From CAYRNC01 sp964425645 (lineage in GTDB: Bacteria > Bacillota > Clostridia > Peptostreptococcales > Anaerovoracaceae), in NCBI GenBank assembly GCA_964425645.1, contig CAYRNC010000019.1, positions 1 to 21,855 of the forward strand: DNA of 21,855 nt. Reading direction: 5' to 3'. Made by a program: the position numbers and the translations under genes. The notes under the pieces are model-generated. The model searched no databases, was not told where the DNA came from, and saw only the letters and a program-made list of their open reading frames with translations. This document shows, piece by piece, positions 1-6,850 of the stretch (the stretch's first letter is position 1; every line of letters begins with the position of its first letter).

Positions 1-360
1 GATCGATGCACTGCGGCCCTTCGGCTCTCAATGAAGACCGGTGCCGTAACAGTGCTGAAGGGTATGGGCACTTTGGTGGCAACCCCGGATCAAAAGACAT
101 ATATTAATACGACGGGAAATCCCGGTATGGCGACCGGAGGAACCGGAGATGTGCTGTCCGGAATCATCGGAGCCTTGGCGGGACAAGGGTATTCCTGTCT
201 TGAAGCGGCAATTTCCGGTGTCTATATTCACGGATTGGCGGGTGATCTGGCTGCAGCAAGACTCGGTGAACACGGGCTTATTGCAAGCGATGTTGCGGAC
301 ATGACCGCCAAAGCCATTTGCCGAATATTGCCGAATGCAATGCCAAAACTTGATATTTGA
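1..360 (+). CDS. nnrD: NAD(P)H-hydrate dehydratase, C-terminal part (5' end outside window)
   Basis: This is the C-terminal end of an ADP/ATP-dependent NAD(P)HX dehydratase (YjeF C-terminal / ribokinase-like fold), which repairs damaged hydrated NAD(P)H in the cytoplasm. The frame is open from the first base. The residues before the first ATG at position 31 (DRCTAALRLSMKTGAV) continue the family alignment, so that ATG is internal and the gene is cut by the window edge. The diagnostic nucleotide-binding motif GNPGMATGGTGDVLSGIIG lies about 40 residues into the visible part. It is followed by the typical AAISGVYIHGLAGDLAA helix and a C-terminal segment ending at the usual place. Whether the protein also has the N-terminal epimerase domain cannot be seen. 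In many Firmicutes this gene sits in an acpS-nnr-alr-mazEF neighbourhood; here mazEF follows directly and no alanine racemase gene lies between. Confidence 0.93.
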   Translation, partial: DRCTAALRLSMKTGAVTVLKGMGTLVATPDQKTYINTTGNPGMATGGTGDVLSGIIGALAGQGYSCLEAAISGVYIHGLAGDLAAARLGEHGLIASDVADMTAKAICRILPNAMPKLDI

Positions 361-377
361 CAAAATGCGACACGTCA

Positions 378-395
378 TATATATTGTGATATATA
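378..395. repeat. AT-rich inverted repeat upstream of the mazE promoter (possible operator half)
   Basis: Perfect 7-bp arms (TATATAT and ATATATA) are separated by TGTG. It lies just upstream of the predicted -35 element. Ribbon-helix-helix antitoxins usually bind palindromes in their own promoter, so this is a candidate autoregulatory site. That role is inferred from position and symmetry only, and AT-rich DNA forms such repeats easily. Confidence 0.35.
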
Positions 396-396
396 A

Positions 397-424
397 CTGA
401 CGTATATATATTAATATATATAAT
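397..424 (+). promoter_or_regulatory. Predicted SigA-type promoter of the mazEF operon
   Basis: A -35 box CTGACG (397-402; 4 of 6 to TTGACA) and a consensus -10 box TATAAT (419-424) are separated by 16 bp. They sit about 30 bp upstream of the mazE start in the 94-bp gap after nnrD. No terminator is visible after nnrD, so read-through from upstream is also possible. Confidence 0.6.
403..422. repeat. Perfect 20-bp palindrome overlapping the mazEF -10 box
   Basis: The sequence is self-complementary over 20 bp (TATATATATT followed by AATATATATA). It fills the spacer and overlaps the first bases of the -10 box. A protein bound here would block RNA polymerase, so it is a good candidate operator for the antitoxin. 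It is also very AT-rich and could simply help the promoter melt. Confidence 0.45.
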
Positions 425-454
425 CGGATGAATATCTTCAAATGAGGTGAGCAT

Positions 455-721
455 ATGTCAAATTTAAAAAAAGTAATTGTGAGTCTGCCGGAGACTCTTT
501 TAAAGCGAATAGATATTATTGCCAAGGAAGAAGGTAAGAGCAGAAGCGGATTGATTCGGAGTATCCTTGCGGAATTTCTGATTTCAAAAGAGAAGCAAAA
601 GATCCGCGAGCAAATGGTTTCCGGCTATAAAAGCATGGGAGGCATTAACAAGGCCTTGGCAGAGGAAGGGCTTGATGCCGATCTGGCAGATTTAGAACAA
701 TACGAGCTAAGTTTGAAATAG
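455..721 (+). CDS. mazE: Ribbon-helix-helix antitoxin (MazE/EndoAI type)
   Basis: This 88-residue protein is a CopG/MetJ-type ribbon-helix-helix DNA-binding antitoxin, the partner of the EndoA/MazF endoribonuclease encoded just downstream. The N-terminus shows the expected beta strand (KKVIVSLPETLLKRID), then a helix and the turn before the second helix (EEGKSRSGLIRSILAEFL). This fold dimerises and binds operator DNA. The C-terminal half (residues about 45-88) is charged and would wrap around and inhibit the toxin; it ends in an acidic stretch (GLDADLADLEQYELSLK). The start ATG has a GAGGTGA ribosome binding site 4 bases upstream. Size and architecture match Bacillus subtilis NdoAI. Autoregulation of the operon through the palindromic promoter upstream is likely for this family but not proven here. 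Confidence 0.9.
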   Translation: MSNLKKVIVSLPETLLKRIDIIAKEEGKSRSGLIRSILAEFLISKEKQKIREQMVSGYKSMGGINKALAEEGLDADLADLEQYELSLK

Positions 722-723
722 GG

Positions 724-750
724 AGCCGGTATAAGGCTGACTCGCCGGCT
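724..750 (+). promoter_or_regulatory. Intercistronic hairpin between mazE and mazF
   Basis: AGCCGG (724-729) pairs with CCGGCT (745-750) around a 15-nt loop. The hairpin lies right after the mazE stop codon and ends 5 nt before the mazF ribosome binding site (GGAGA, 756-760). It has no T-tract, so it is not a standard terminator. It could damp toxin translation or stabilise the mazE message; this is inference. Confidence 0.5.
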
Positions 751-769
751 AACATGGAGAGTGATTGAC

Positions 770-1120
770 TTGATCGTAAAAAAAGGTGAAATCTATTATG
801 CTGATTTAAGCCCCGTCATAGGATCAGAACAGGGCGGAATACGCCCGGTTCTGGTGGTCCAAAATGATGTTGGAAACAAATATAGTCCTACGGTAATCGT
901 GGCTGCGGTTACCTCGCAAATAAATAAGGCAAAGTTGCCGACACACGTAGAGATTTCGGCAAAGGGACACGGATTGACAAAGGATTCCGTAATACTGCTG
1001 GAACAGCTTAGAACTATTGATAAAAAACGTCTGAGAGAAAAAATCGGCCGCATAGATGATAACAGCATTGAACGTACAAATACGGCCTTATCCATCAGCT
1101 TAGGAATCGTCGATTTTTAG
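770..1120 (+). CDS. mazF: MazF/EndoA-type mRNA interferase toxin
   Basis: This is a PemK/MazF-family sequence-specific endoribonuclease of about 116 residues, very close in pattern to Bacillus subtilis NdoA/EndoA. It shows the start VKKGEIYYADLSPVIGSEQG, the core motif GIRPVLVVQND, the strand VIVAAVTSQINKAKLPTHVE, and the SVILLEQLRTIDKKRL segment. These regions include the conserved Arg of GIRPVLV and the Thr/Ser of AAVTSQ used in catalysis by the family. I place the start at the TTG at 770. The GGAGA box at 756-760 is 9 nt from this TTG but abuts the upstream in-frame GTG at 761, which therefore lacks a usable site. The TTG start also gives the same N-terminus as NdoA. A weak TTG start plus the hairpin just upstream would keep toxin synthesis below that of MazE. 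In Firmicutes this pair is often chromosomal and single copy. Confidence 0.93.
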   Translation: MIVKKGEIYYADLSPVIGSEQGGIRPVLVVQNDVGNKYSPTVIVAAVTSQINKAKLPTHVEISAKGHGLTKDSVILLEQLRTIDKKRLREKIGRIDDNSIERTNTALSISLGIVDF

Positions 1121-1129
1121 GAGGAAAAA

Positions 1130-1558
1130 ATGAACAAAAGAAACATTGCCCTGATCGTTATCGCCGTAGTCGTTTTGTTTGCTTCCTGGGTTTTTGCCTC
1201 TGATTCGGCCGACCCGGGTTCATCTGATGATCCTGTGGTTACCAAAAGCTACGTGGATCAAAAGATAGCGGCAATAAAGGACGGCGTAGGTTCTGCCGCC
1301 TTCGAAGCGGTGTTTGTGGAGTCCGGAAAAAAGTTAATCGGAGGGGGCGGCACAGAATTAATTCTGAGAAGCGGGAGTGCAGCTGCTATCGATAATGGTG
1401 CAGACGGGTTGTCCGATCTGACGGGAGCAAAGGATCTGAGGCAAGGTGATCGCATCGAAAAAAATCACCTTATCCTGGTTCCGAGGGATGATGGGAGAGG
1501 TATACTCGCAAAATCCGACATCTGGGTCATGGTTAAAGGATCCGGTTCGATAAAATAA
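1130..1558 (+). CDS. Small exported protein of unknown function in the mazEF operon
   Basis: This 142-residue protein starts at an ATG with AGGAGG 5 nt upstream and lies only 9 nt after mazF, so it is probably co-transcribed with the toxin pair. It begins with two basic residues and a hydrophobic segment (residues about 5-24, IALIVIAVVVLFASWVFA) that could be a signal peptide with an AxA-like cleavage site or an uncleaved anchor. A short acidic linker rich in D, S and P follows. The mature part contains VVTKSYVDQKI, a glycine-rich turn (LIGGGGTELILRSGSA), an ADGLSDLTGAKDL segment and NHLILVPRDDGRGI near the end. I recall similar unnamed proteins in Clostridia but cannot name a domain. There is no cysteine, which argues against a lipoprotein. 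The gene is followed at once by a strong terminator. Confidence 0.8.
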   Translation: MNKRNIALIVIAVVVLFASWVFASDSADPGSSDDPVVTKSYVDQKIAAIKDGVGSAAFEAVFVESGKKLIGGGGTELILRSGSAAAIDNGADGLSDLTGAKDLRQGDRIEKNHLILVPRDDGRGILAKSDIWVMVKGSGSIK

Positions 1559-1567
1559 GTTGTTATG

Positions 1568-1604
1568 CCCGCCTGCCGGGGTCCTATCATGTCAGGCGGG
1601 TTTT
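1568..1604 (+). terminator. Rho-independent terminator after the mazEF operon
   Basis: CCCGCCTG (1568-1575) and CAGGCGGG (1593-1600) form a perfect 8-bp GC-rich stem around a 17-nt loop, followed directly by TTTT. It ends only 28 nt before the start codon of the next gene, leaving no room for a full promoter between them. The downstream gene must be read from a promoter at or before this hairpin, or by read-through. Confidence 0.85.
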
Positions 1605-1632
1605 GAAGTCGAGAAATGTGAAAGGGATAAAA

Positions 1633-4632
1633 ATGAGGAAATGGATTGCAGGGTTGACGGCATTCATGCTTGCCATAAGCCCTTTGGCTTCATATCAGGC
1701 TTACGGGGCATCTTTGGGTGATCCCCTTTACAGCAAATCTTTGGTTTTTAACGAGGGGACAATTCTTGCAAACGGTGTATATTGGAGCAGCCAGGCAGGA
1801 GATAAAATAACCGAAAACTATATCGAATACAGTCCCGGCGGAACTGTTATCCCGATAATTTCACATGGAAATGATGTATACGGAGCGGCAAGCTTCAGGG
1901 CGGTTACGGCAAAGGAAAAATCTAAAGGTGTTTATGTTCTTGCAGGGGTCAATGGGGATTTTTTCGAGATGAGCACGGGGATACCTATAGGTATGACGAT
2001 TGAAAACGGAATTCTGAAAACCTCGGAAAGCTTTTTATATAATTCTGTGGGGTTTTACGGGGACGGAAGAGCCGTAATCGGTAAAGCAAATATGAACATA
2101 CGGTTGGACGGACCGACCCTTAAAGAGGGGATCGGACAGTTGCATCTAAATAAGAAACTTACCACCGTATCGGGTGTTGTTCTTTACACGGTTGATTTTG
2201 CTGACGACGACACAAACAAGGTCAACATTCCCTCATATAATATTCTTCTCAATGTGAACTCAGGTGTGCCTTGCATCAATGGAATTATGGATACTACCGT
2301 CGATTCCGTTTTTGAATCTCAGGGGTCGGTTAAAATACCTGAAGGTAAGGTTCTGATCAGCATCGCCAAGGACACTGCCTATAAAAATACGCTGGACAGG
2401 CTTATGCTTTTGAATCCTGGGGACGGCGTCGCTGTAACGTTTCAAGCCGATGAAATTTGGAACGACGTATCCTATGCGATAGGCGGAGGTGATAAGCTTC
2501 TTCAATCCGGAAAGAACGTAGCCCCACAAACCAAGGAAGTTAACCCCCACACGGCGTTCGGTATAAAAGGGGACGGAAGCATCCTTTTTTATACAGTTGA
2601 CGGCAGACAGACAGGCCACAGCAGGGGTTGTACTCTATCGCAGCTGGCGGACAGGCTTTTGGAACTGGGTTGCAGGGAAGCTATCAATTTAGATGGCGGG
2701 GGCTCTACCGCCATATATACTGTCTACCCCGGAGATAACACGCTTAGCCTGTTAAACAGTCCGGCCCAAACGCCCCAAAGAAGCTGTGCAAATTATATTC
2801 TTCTGATAAATACCGCGGAGCCTGCGGGCGATGTCAGCAATCTTCATCTTTATCCCTTCAGCGTAAACATGCTTGCGGGAGCATCATGTACTTTTACAGT
2901 AAAGGCAACGGACAAACACTATTACCAGATACAGACTCCTGCAGTTCTTGATTTTAGCACATCTGGAAATATCGGTACCGTGGATGAGAAGGGTGTGTTT
3001 CGTGCAGGCAACGGTGAAGCTGTCGGGGAAGTGTATGCAAAAATCGGGGGCCGCGCTTACGGAAGCGCCAAGGTGTCTGTAATAACAAAGCCGGACAGCA
3101 TTGCGGTAATAGAAGAATCCAGCGGCAAGCCGATATCAAACATTTCCGTTAACGGGGGGGAATCTTTTGATTTATCCGTTCAGGGTACGTACAATAGAAT
3201 GCCTCTTGTCGTTTCAGACGACTGTTTTTCCTGGAGCGTACAGGGGGACATCGGAAATATCGACGCCAGGGGGCTTTTTACCGCTGCAAATATAAGTGAA
3301 GGAAGCGGAAGCATTAAGGTTACGGCCGGCGGGGCGTCTGTATCCGTGCCGGTTAAGATAACGAGCGATGGAATCGTTATCGAAACATTCGAGGGAAGCA
3401 CCCATAAACTGCAAGGGGAAGGAATTCCGGGGTTAACGGCAGGGGTAAACAAGGATCTCACAAGTGTACGCTACGGTTATCAAAGCGGCTTTTTCACCTA
3501 CGATTTTGCCCGGGCGGGAGGCGATGTCATAACGCTCCCGACAAATATAGCATTTGAAAGAAGCCCCGGGAATCTAAATCTGTGGGTTTACGGGGATGGG
3601 TCAGGTAATACATTAGGAATTAAATGTACCGCCAAGGGGAAGGCTGAAGAAATAATAGCTGCTCGTTTGGATTTCAGCGGCTGGAAGCAATTTGTTGTCA
3701 GTCTGCCCGAAGGAACAAGTAAAATAGACGGATTGCAGTTTGTTAAAACAGGCAATGCTGAAGGAACTGTATATCTTGATCATCTCATGGGCGGTTTTGG
3801 TTACTACGTGGATGATCAACCCCCTGTAATTAAACTGGCTGTTGAAGGCGGTACCGTTACCGCTACTATAAATGATCTTATGGACAGCTTGATTTCAAAC
3901 GATCGAATACGGCTGACCTATGATGGTGTTCCTTTGCAATTTAATTATGATGCAAATACAAAGAAACTTTCGGCGTCGCTTCCTGAAGCGGATGGAAAAA
4001 CCCATAGGATATCGATTACGGCAGAAGATTTGAGCGGAAATCTTGAACGAAAAGGTCTCACTGTTTCCGGCCAAAATCAGGTTCAGCCTTTCCTCGATAT
4101 GAATGGGCATTGGGCCTCTGTAAGTACCGGTTATCTTTATGACAAAGAAATAGTAAGCGGTATAAAAACTGCAAAGGGCCTTACCTATAATCCGGAAAGA
4201 AGCCTCACCAGGGCGGAATTTGCCGTTTTAATGGCCAAATGGCTGTCAAAAGACCAAACAAGATACAGCGGGATCAATCTGCCTTTTGAGGATAGTTCAC
4301 AGATTCCTTCATGGGCAATGGACGCTGTAAAGGCTATGTACGGTATGAATATAATACAGGGAACTGCTGCGGGCGGTAAGCTTTACTTCAGACCTGAGGG
4401 AAGTATAAGCCGCGAGGAGGTCATGACTATCATAGGACGTACCCAGGCCAGGGGATATAAAGAATCCGACCTGTCGGCTTTTTCGGATAAATCACAGGTT
4501 TCAGCTTGGGCGCTTCCTTATGTAAAAACGCTTGTACATCAGGAGATAATATCCGGGTACAGCGGAAAGCTTTGGCCTAAGGATTCTGTTACCAGAGCGC
4601 AGGCAGCTGTTATGATTATGAGTCTGTTTTAA
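1633..4632 (+). CDS. SLH-anchored phosphodiester glycosidase (NAGPA-like) surface protein
   Basis: This large exported protein has about 999 residues. An N-terminal signal peptide (MRKWIAGLTAFMLAISPLAS, cleavage near residue 26) supports the ATG at 1633 over an in-frame TTG at 1603 that lies inside the terminator; a GAAAGGG-like site precedes the ATG. Residues about 65-400 resemble the phosphodiester glycosidase / NAGPA (DUF2233) domain, with VNGDFFEMSTGIPIGM near residue 105 and the hallmark NLDGGGSTAIY near 350. Two Ig-like (Big_2-type) segments follow at about 405-590 (for example NIGTVDEKGVFRAGNG). A beta-rich, carbohydrate-binding-like region spans about 590-725, and another Ig-like segment about 730-815. 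Three SLH repeats occupy about 818-999, each with the TRAE-type motif (LTRAEFAVLM, ISREEVMTII, VTRAQAAVMI). SLH repeats bind pyruvylated secondary cell wall polysaccharide, so the enzyme should sit on the outer face of the wall. The target bond is unknown; NAGPA-type enzymes remove sugars linked through phosphodiesters. The next gene encodes a CsaB-type pyruvyl transferase, which fits this anchoring. Confidence 0.9.
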   Translation: MRKWIAGLTAFMLAISPLASYQAYGASLGDPLYSKSLVFNEGTILANGVYWSSQAGDKITENYIEYSPGGTVIPIISHGNDVYGAASFRAVTAKEKSKGVYVLAGVNGDFFEMSTGIPIGMTIENGILKTSESFLYNSVGFYGDGRAVIGKANMNIRLDGPTLKEGIGQLHLNKKLTTVSGVVLYTVDFADDDTNKVNIPSYNILLNVNSGVPCINGIMDTTVDSVFESQGSVKIPEGKVLISIAKDTAYKNTLDRLMLLNPGDGVAVTFQADEIWNDVSYAIGGGDKLLQSGKNVAPQTKEVNPHTAFGIKGDGSILFYTVDGRQTGHSRGCTLSQLADRLLELGCREAINLDGGGSTAIYTVYPGDNTLSLLNSPAQTPQRSCANYILLINTAEPAGDVSNLHLYPFSVNMLAGASCTFTVKATDKHYYQIQTPAVLDFSTSGNIGTVDEKGVFRAGNGEAVGEVYAKIGGRAYGSAKVSVITKPDSIAVIEESSGKPISNISVNGGESFDLSVQGTYNRMPLVVSDDCFSWSVQGDIGNIDARGLFTAANISEGSGSIKVTAGGASVSVPVKITSDGIVIETFEGSTHKLQGEGIPGLTAGVNKDLTSVRYGYQSGFFTYDFARAGGDVITLPTNIAFERSPGNLNLWVYGDGSGNTLGIKCTAKGKAEEIIAARLDFSGWKQFVVSLPEGTSKIDGLQFVKTGNAEGTVYLDHLMGGFGYYVDDQPPVIKLAVEGGTVTATINDLMDSLISNDRIRLTYDGVPLQFNYDANTKKLSASLPEADGKTHRISITAEDLSGNLERKGLTVSGQNQVQPFLDMNGHWASVSTGYLYDKEIVSGIKTAKGLTYNPERSLTRAEFAVLMAKWLSKDQTRYSGINLPFEDSSQIPSWAMDAVKAMYGMNIIQGTAAGGKLYFRPEGSISREEVMTIIGRTQARGYKESDLSAFSDKSQVSAWALPYVKTLVHQEIISGYSGKLWPKDSVTRAQAAVMIMSLF

Positions 4633-4646
4633 TCGGAGGCATATTG

Positions 4647-6836
4647 ATGCGGATATTGCTTTTTGCCGCCGGAGGAGATATCGGCGGGGGGAAAACACAT
4701 ATTTTGTCATTGGCAAGGGAGCTTTCGGATCGAAACGACTTGAAAATTCTAAGCTTCAGGAAGGGTGTTTTGGCAGATGAAGGCCGTTTGATGGGGCTTT
4801 CGGTGGATGTCTTGGATAACGGTCTCAATGTCGCTTTAGATATGAAGATGGTTTTAAATGCTGTAGATGATTTTCGTCCGGACATCATTCATTGTCATGG
4901 CGCCAAGGCGAACATGTACGGTGTGCTCGTCAAAAAGCTGAGGTCCGTGACGGTTATGACCACTGTGCACTCAGACCCAAAGCTTGATTATTTAGGCATG
5001 CCGTGGAAACAGCTTACTTATGGCTTGATCAACAATATCGCACTCCGCAACATGGATTTCTATATAGCGGTTGCAGACAGAATGGAAAAAAACCTTATTG
5101 AAAGAGGTTTTGATCCCCAAAAGATCTTCACCATTTTTAACGGTTTGGATTTTTCGAGTGCAAAAAATATTCCTAAGCCTCCAAAACCCGAACGGGATGA
5201 CATCGTAGTGGGTATAGCGGGACGGCTTACGGCAATAAAAGATATCAGTACGGTTATTCGAGCATTTGCTCATGCTTATGGCAGAAATAAAAGGCTTAGG
5301 CTGGCGATAGCCGGTACAGGGGAGGAAGAAAAACAGTTAAAGTCCCTGGCCGGGGAACTAAAAATATCAGATCGTGTGGATTTTGTGGGTTGGGTCGATG
5401 ATATTCACGGTTTTTTTTCGGGAGTTGACATCAACGTTTTAGCTTCGCTGTCGGAGGGGTTTCCGTATTCTTTGCTGGAAGGGGCCCATGAGCACTGCCC
5501 CGCCGTAGCGAGCAGGGTAGGGGGTATTCCCGCACTTATCGATCACGGTGAAAACGGCTTCCTTTTTGAAGCAGGAGATGTTACCGCTTTAAGTGAATAT
5601 ATTTATTTGTTATCTGTAGATTACGATCTCAGGACCCGACTGGCCGAAAATCTTTTTAAAAGGGCCAGATCAGATTTCTCACTGACAAAAATGTGTGAAC
5701 AACAGGAAAGGGTATATCATTCTATACTAAAACGCAAAAGGCAGGGCAGCAGATACGGTGCAGTCATATGCGGCGCTTACGGGAGAGGCAATGCCGGTGA
5801 TGAAGCGATATTGAAGGCAATCTTATTGCAATTTCGGGAAATTGACAGCGATATGCCCTTTTGGGTCATGTCAAGAAACAAGTGGGAGACCCGTGTGGCG
5901 CACAAGGTTAGATCCATGTACATATTTAACCTGTTTTCACTTTTCCGCAACTTGAGAAGGGCGAGGATCTTTATAAACGGGGGAGGCAGCCTGATTCAGG
6001 ATGTAACTTCTTCCCGTTCATTATATTTTTATCTGTTTACGCTTAAAGCCGCTAAATGGTGCGGCTGCCGCATCATCATGTACGGTTGCGGTATAGGACC
6101 TATTAATTCCGCTTTCAACAGGAGAGTCGCGGCTGCTATACTGAACGAGACGGCCGAGATCATCAGTCTCAGGGACAGCATCTCGCTTAACGTGCTTAAG
6201 GAAATGAAGGTGGACAGGCCAAGGATTTTATTGGCGGCTGATCCCACCGTTAATCTATCAAAAGCAGGGCCGGAAGAAGTGGAAAAGGCATTTTCATCCG
6301 AAGGAGTACCCGGGGACGTCCCGAAGATCGGGTTTTGTCTTCGCAATTGGCCCGGTTTTCACAGACCTGAAATTGTGGCATCCGCCGCGGACTACGCCTT
6401 TAATACTTATGGGCTTTTGCCTGTGTTTCTTCCCATTGAGATTCCAAAGGATGAAAGCGCCGCCGACAAGGTGGCATCATACATGAAATCACCGTATTAT
6501 GCCTGTAGGAAAAAACACCAGGTTGAGGAACTGATAGGCATGCTGGGATCTATGGAAGCTGTGGTGGGCATGCGTCTGCATTCTTTGGTGTTTGCAACGG
6601 CGGGAGAATCCCCCGTCATCGGGATTTCTTATGATATTAAAGTGGACAGCTTCATAAACGATATTGGTTCATCCGCATGCATATCGCTGACCGATCTTAA
6701 CGAAGAATGGCTTTGTCGTGAAATAGATGCTGCCGTGATTAACGGACGAAGCCGTGCAAAGGCTGCCCTAAATCTATTAAGACAGGCGGAGCGGGCGAAT
6801 ATCCGGGCGGCGGAAAAACTGTTGGGACAAAAGTAG
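4647..6836 (+). CDS. csaB: Fused GT4 glycosyltransferase and CsaB-type polysaccharide pyruvyl transferase
   Basis: This 729-residue protein joins two enzymes. Residues 1 to about 360 form a GT-B, GT4-type glycosyltransferase. The Gly-rich N-terminal loop (GGDIGGGKTHILSLARELS) is followed by the second Rossmann domain (VVGIAGRLTAIKD, LAIAGTGEEEKQL, DRVDFVGWVDDI). The EX7E sugar-nucleotide motif is present as E270 and E278 in SEGFPYSLLEGA. From about residue 370 a polysaccharide pyruvyl transferase domain begins (VICGAYGRGNAGDEAILKAI). It includes FINGGGSLIQD and ends with the family signature MRLHSLVFATAGESPVIG, whose His is residue 645. CsaB transfers pyruvate from phosphoenolpyruvate to ManNAc of the SCWP, creating the ligand for SLH domains. 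The start ATG at 4647 has GGAGG 7 nt upstream; an in-frame TTG at 4644 is less likely. The gene follows the SLH protein by 14 nt. CsaB is usually a single-domain protein of about 360 residues. The symbol refers to the C-terminal domain. Confidence 0.92.
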   Translation: MRILLFAAGGDIGGGKTHILSLARELSDRNDLKILSFRKGVLADEGRLMGLSVDVLDNGLNVALDMKMVLNAVDDFRPDIIHCHGAKANMYGVLVKKLRSVTVMTTVHSDPKLDYLGMPWKQLTYGLINNIALRNMDFYIAVADRMEKNLIERGFDPQKIFTIFNGLDFSSAKNIPKPPKPERDDIVVGIAGRLTAIKDISTVIRAFAHAYGRNKRLRLAIAGTGEEEKQLKSLAGELKISDRVDFVGWVDDIHGFFSGVDINVLASLSEGFPYSLLEGAHEHCPAVASRVGGIPALIDHGENGFLFEAGDVTALSEYIYLLSVDYDLRTRLAENLFKRARSDFSLTKMCEQQERVYHSILKRKRQGSRYGAVICGAYGRGNAGDEAILKAILLQFREIDSDMPFWVMSRNKWETRVAHKVRSMYIFNLFSLFRNLRRARIFINGGGSLIQDVTSSRSLYFYLFTLKAAKWCGCRIIMYGCGIGPINSAFNRRVAAAILNETAEIISLRDSISLNVLKEMKVDRPRILLAADPTVNLSKAGPEEVEKAFSSEGVPGDVPKIGFCLRNWPGFHRPEIVASAADYAFNTYGLLPVFLPIEIPKDESAADKVASYMKSPYYACRKKHQVEELIGMLGSMEAVVGMRLHSLVFATAGESPVIGISYDIKVDSFINDIGSSACISLTDLNEEWLCREIDAAVINGRSRAKAALNLLRQAERANIRAAEKLLGQK

Positions 6837-6850
6837 GGGGTATTTATATA

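Noticed and set aside
361..454. The AT repeats before mazE as a replication or attachment site
   Set aside because: They are fully accounted for by a promoter with palindromic operators; no integrase, replication gene or matching repeat is present.
28..525. A 165-codon frame on the minus strand over nnrD and the mazE promoter
   Set aside because: It lies opposite the clearly conserved nnrD and mazE frames, has odd composition and no recognisable motif.
761..769. GTG at 761 as the start of mazF
   Set aside because: GGAGA ends at 760, directly against this codon, so it cannot serve it; the TTG at 770 has correct spacing and matches the known NdoA N-terminus.
1603..1632. TTG at 1603 as the start of the SLH protein
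   Set aside because: It lies in the T-run of a terminator and would put ten charged residues before a normal signal peptide that begins at the ATG at 1633.
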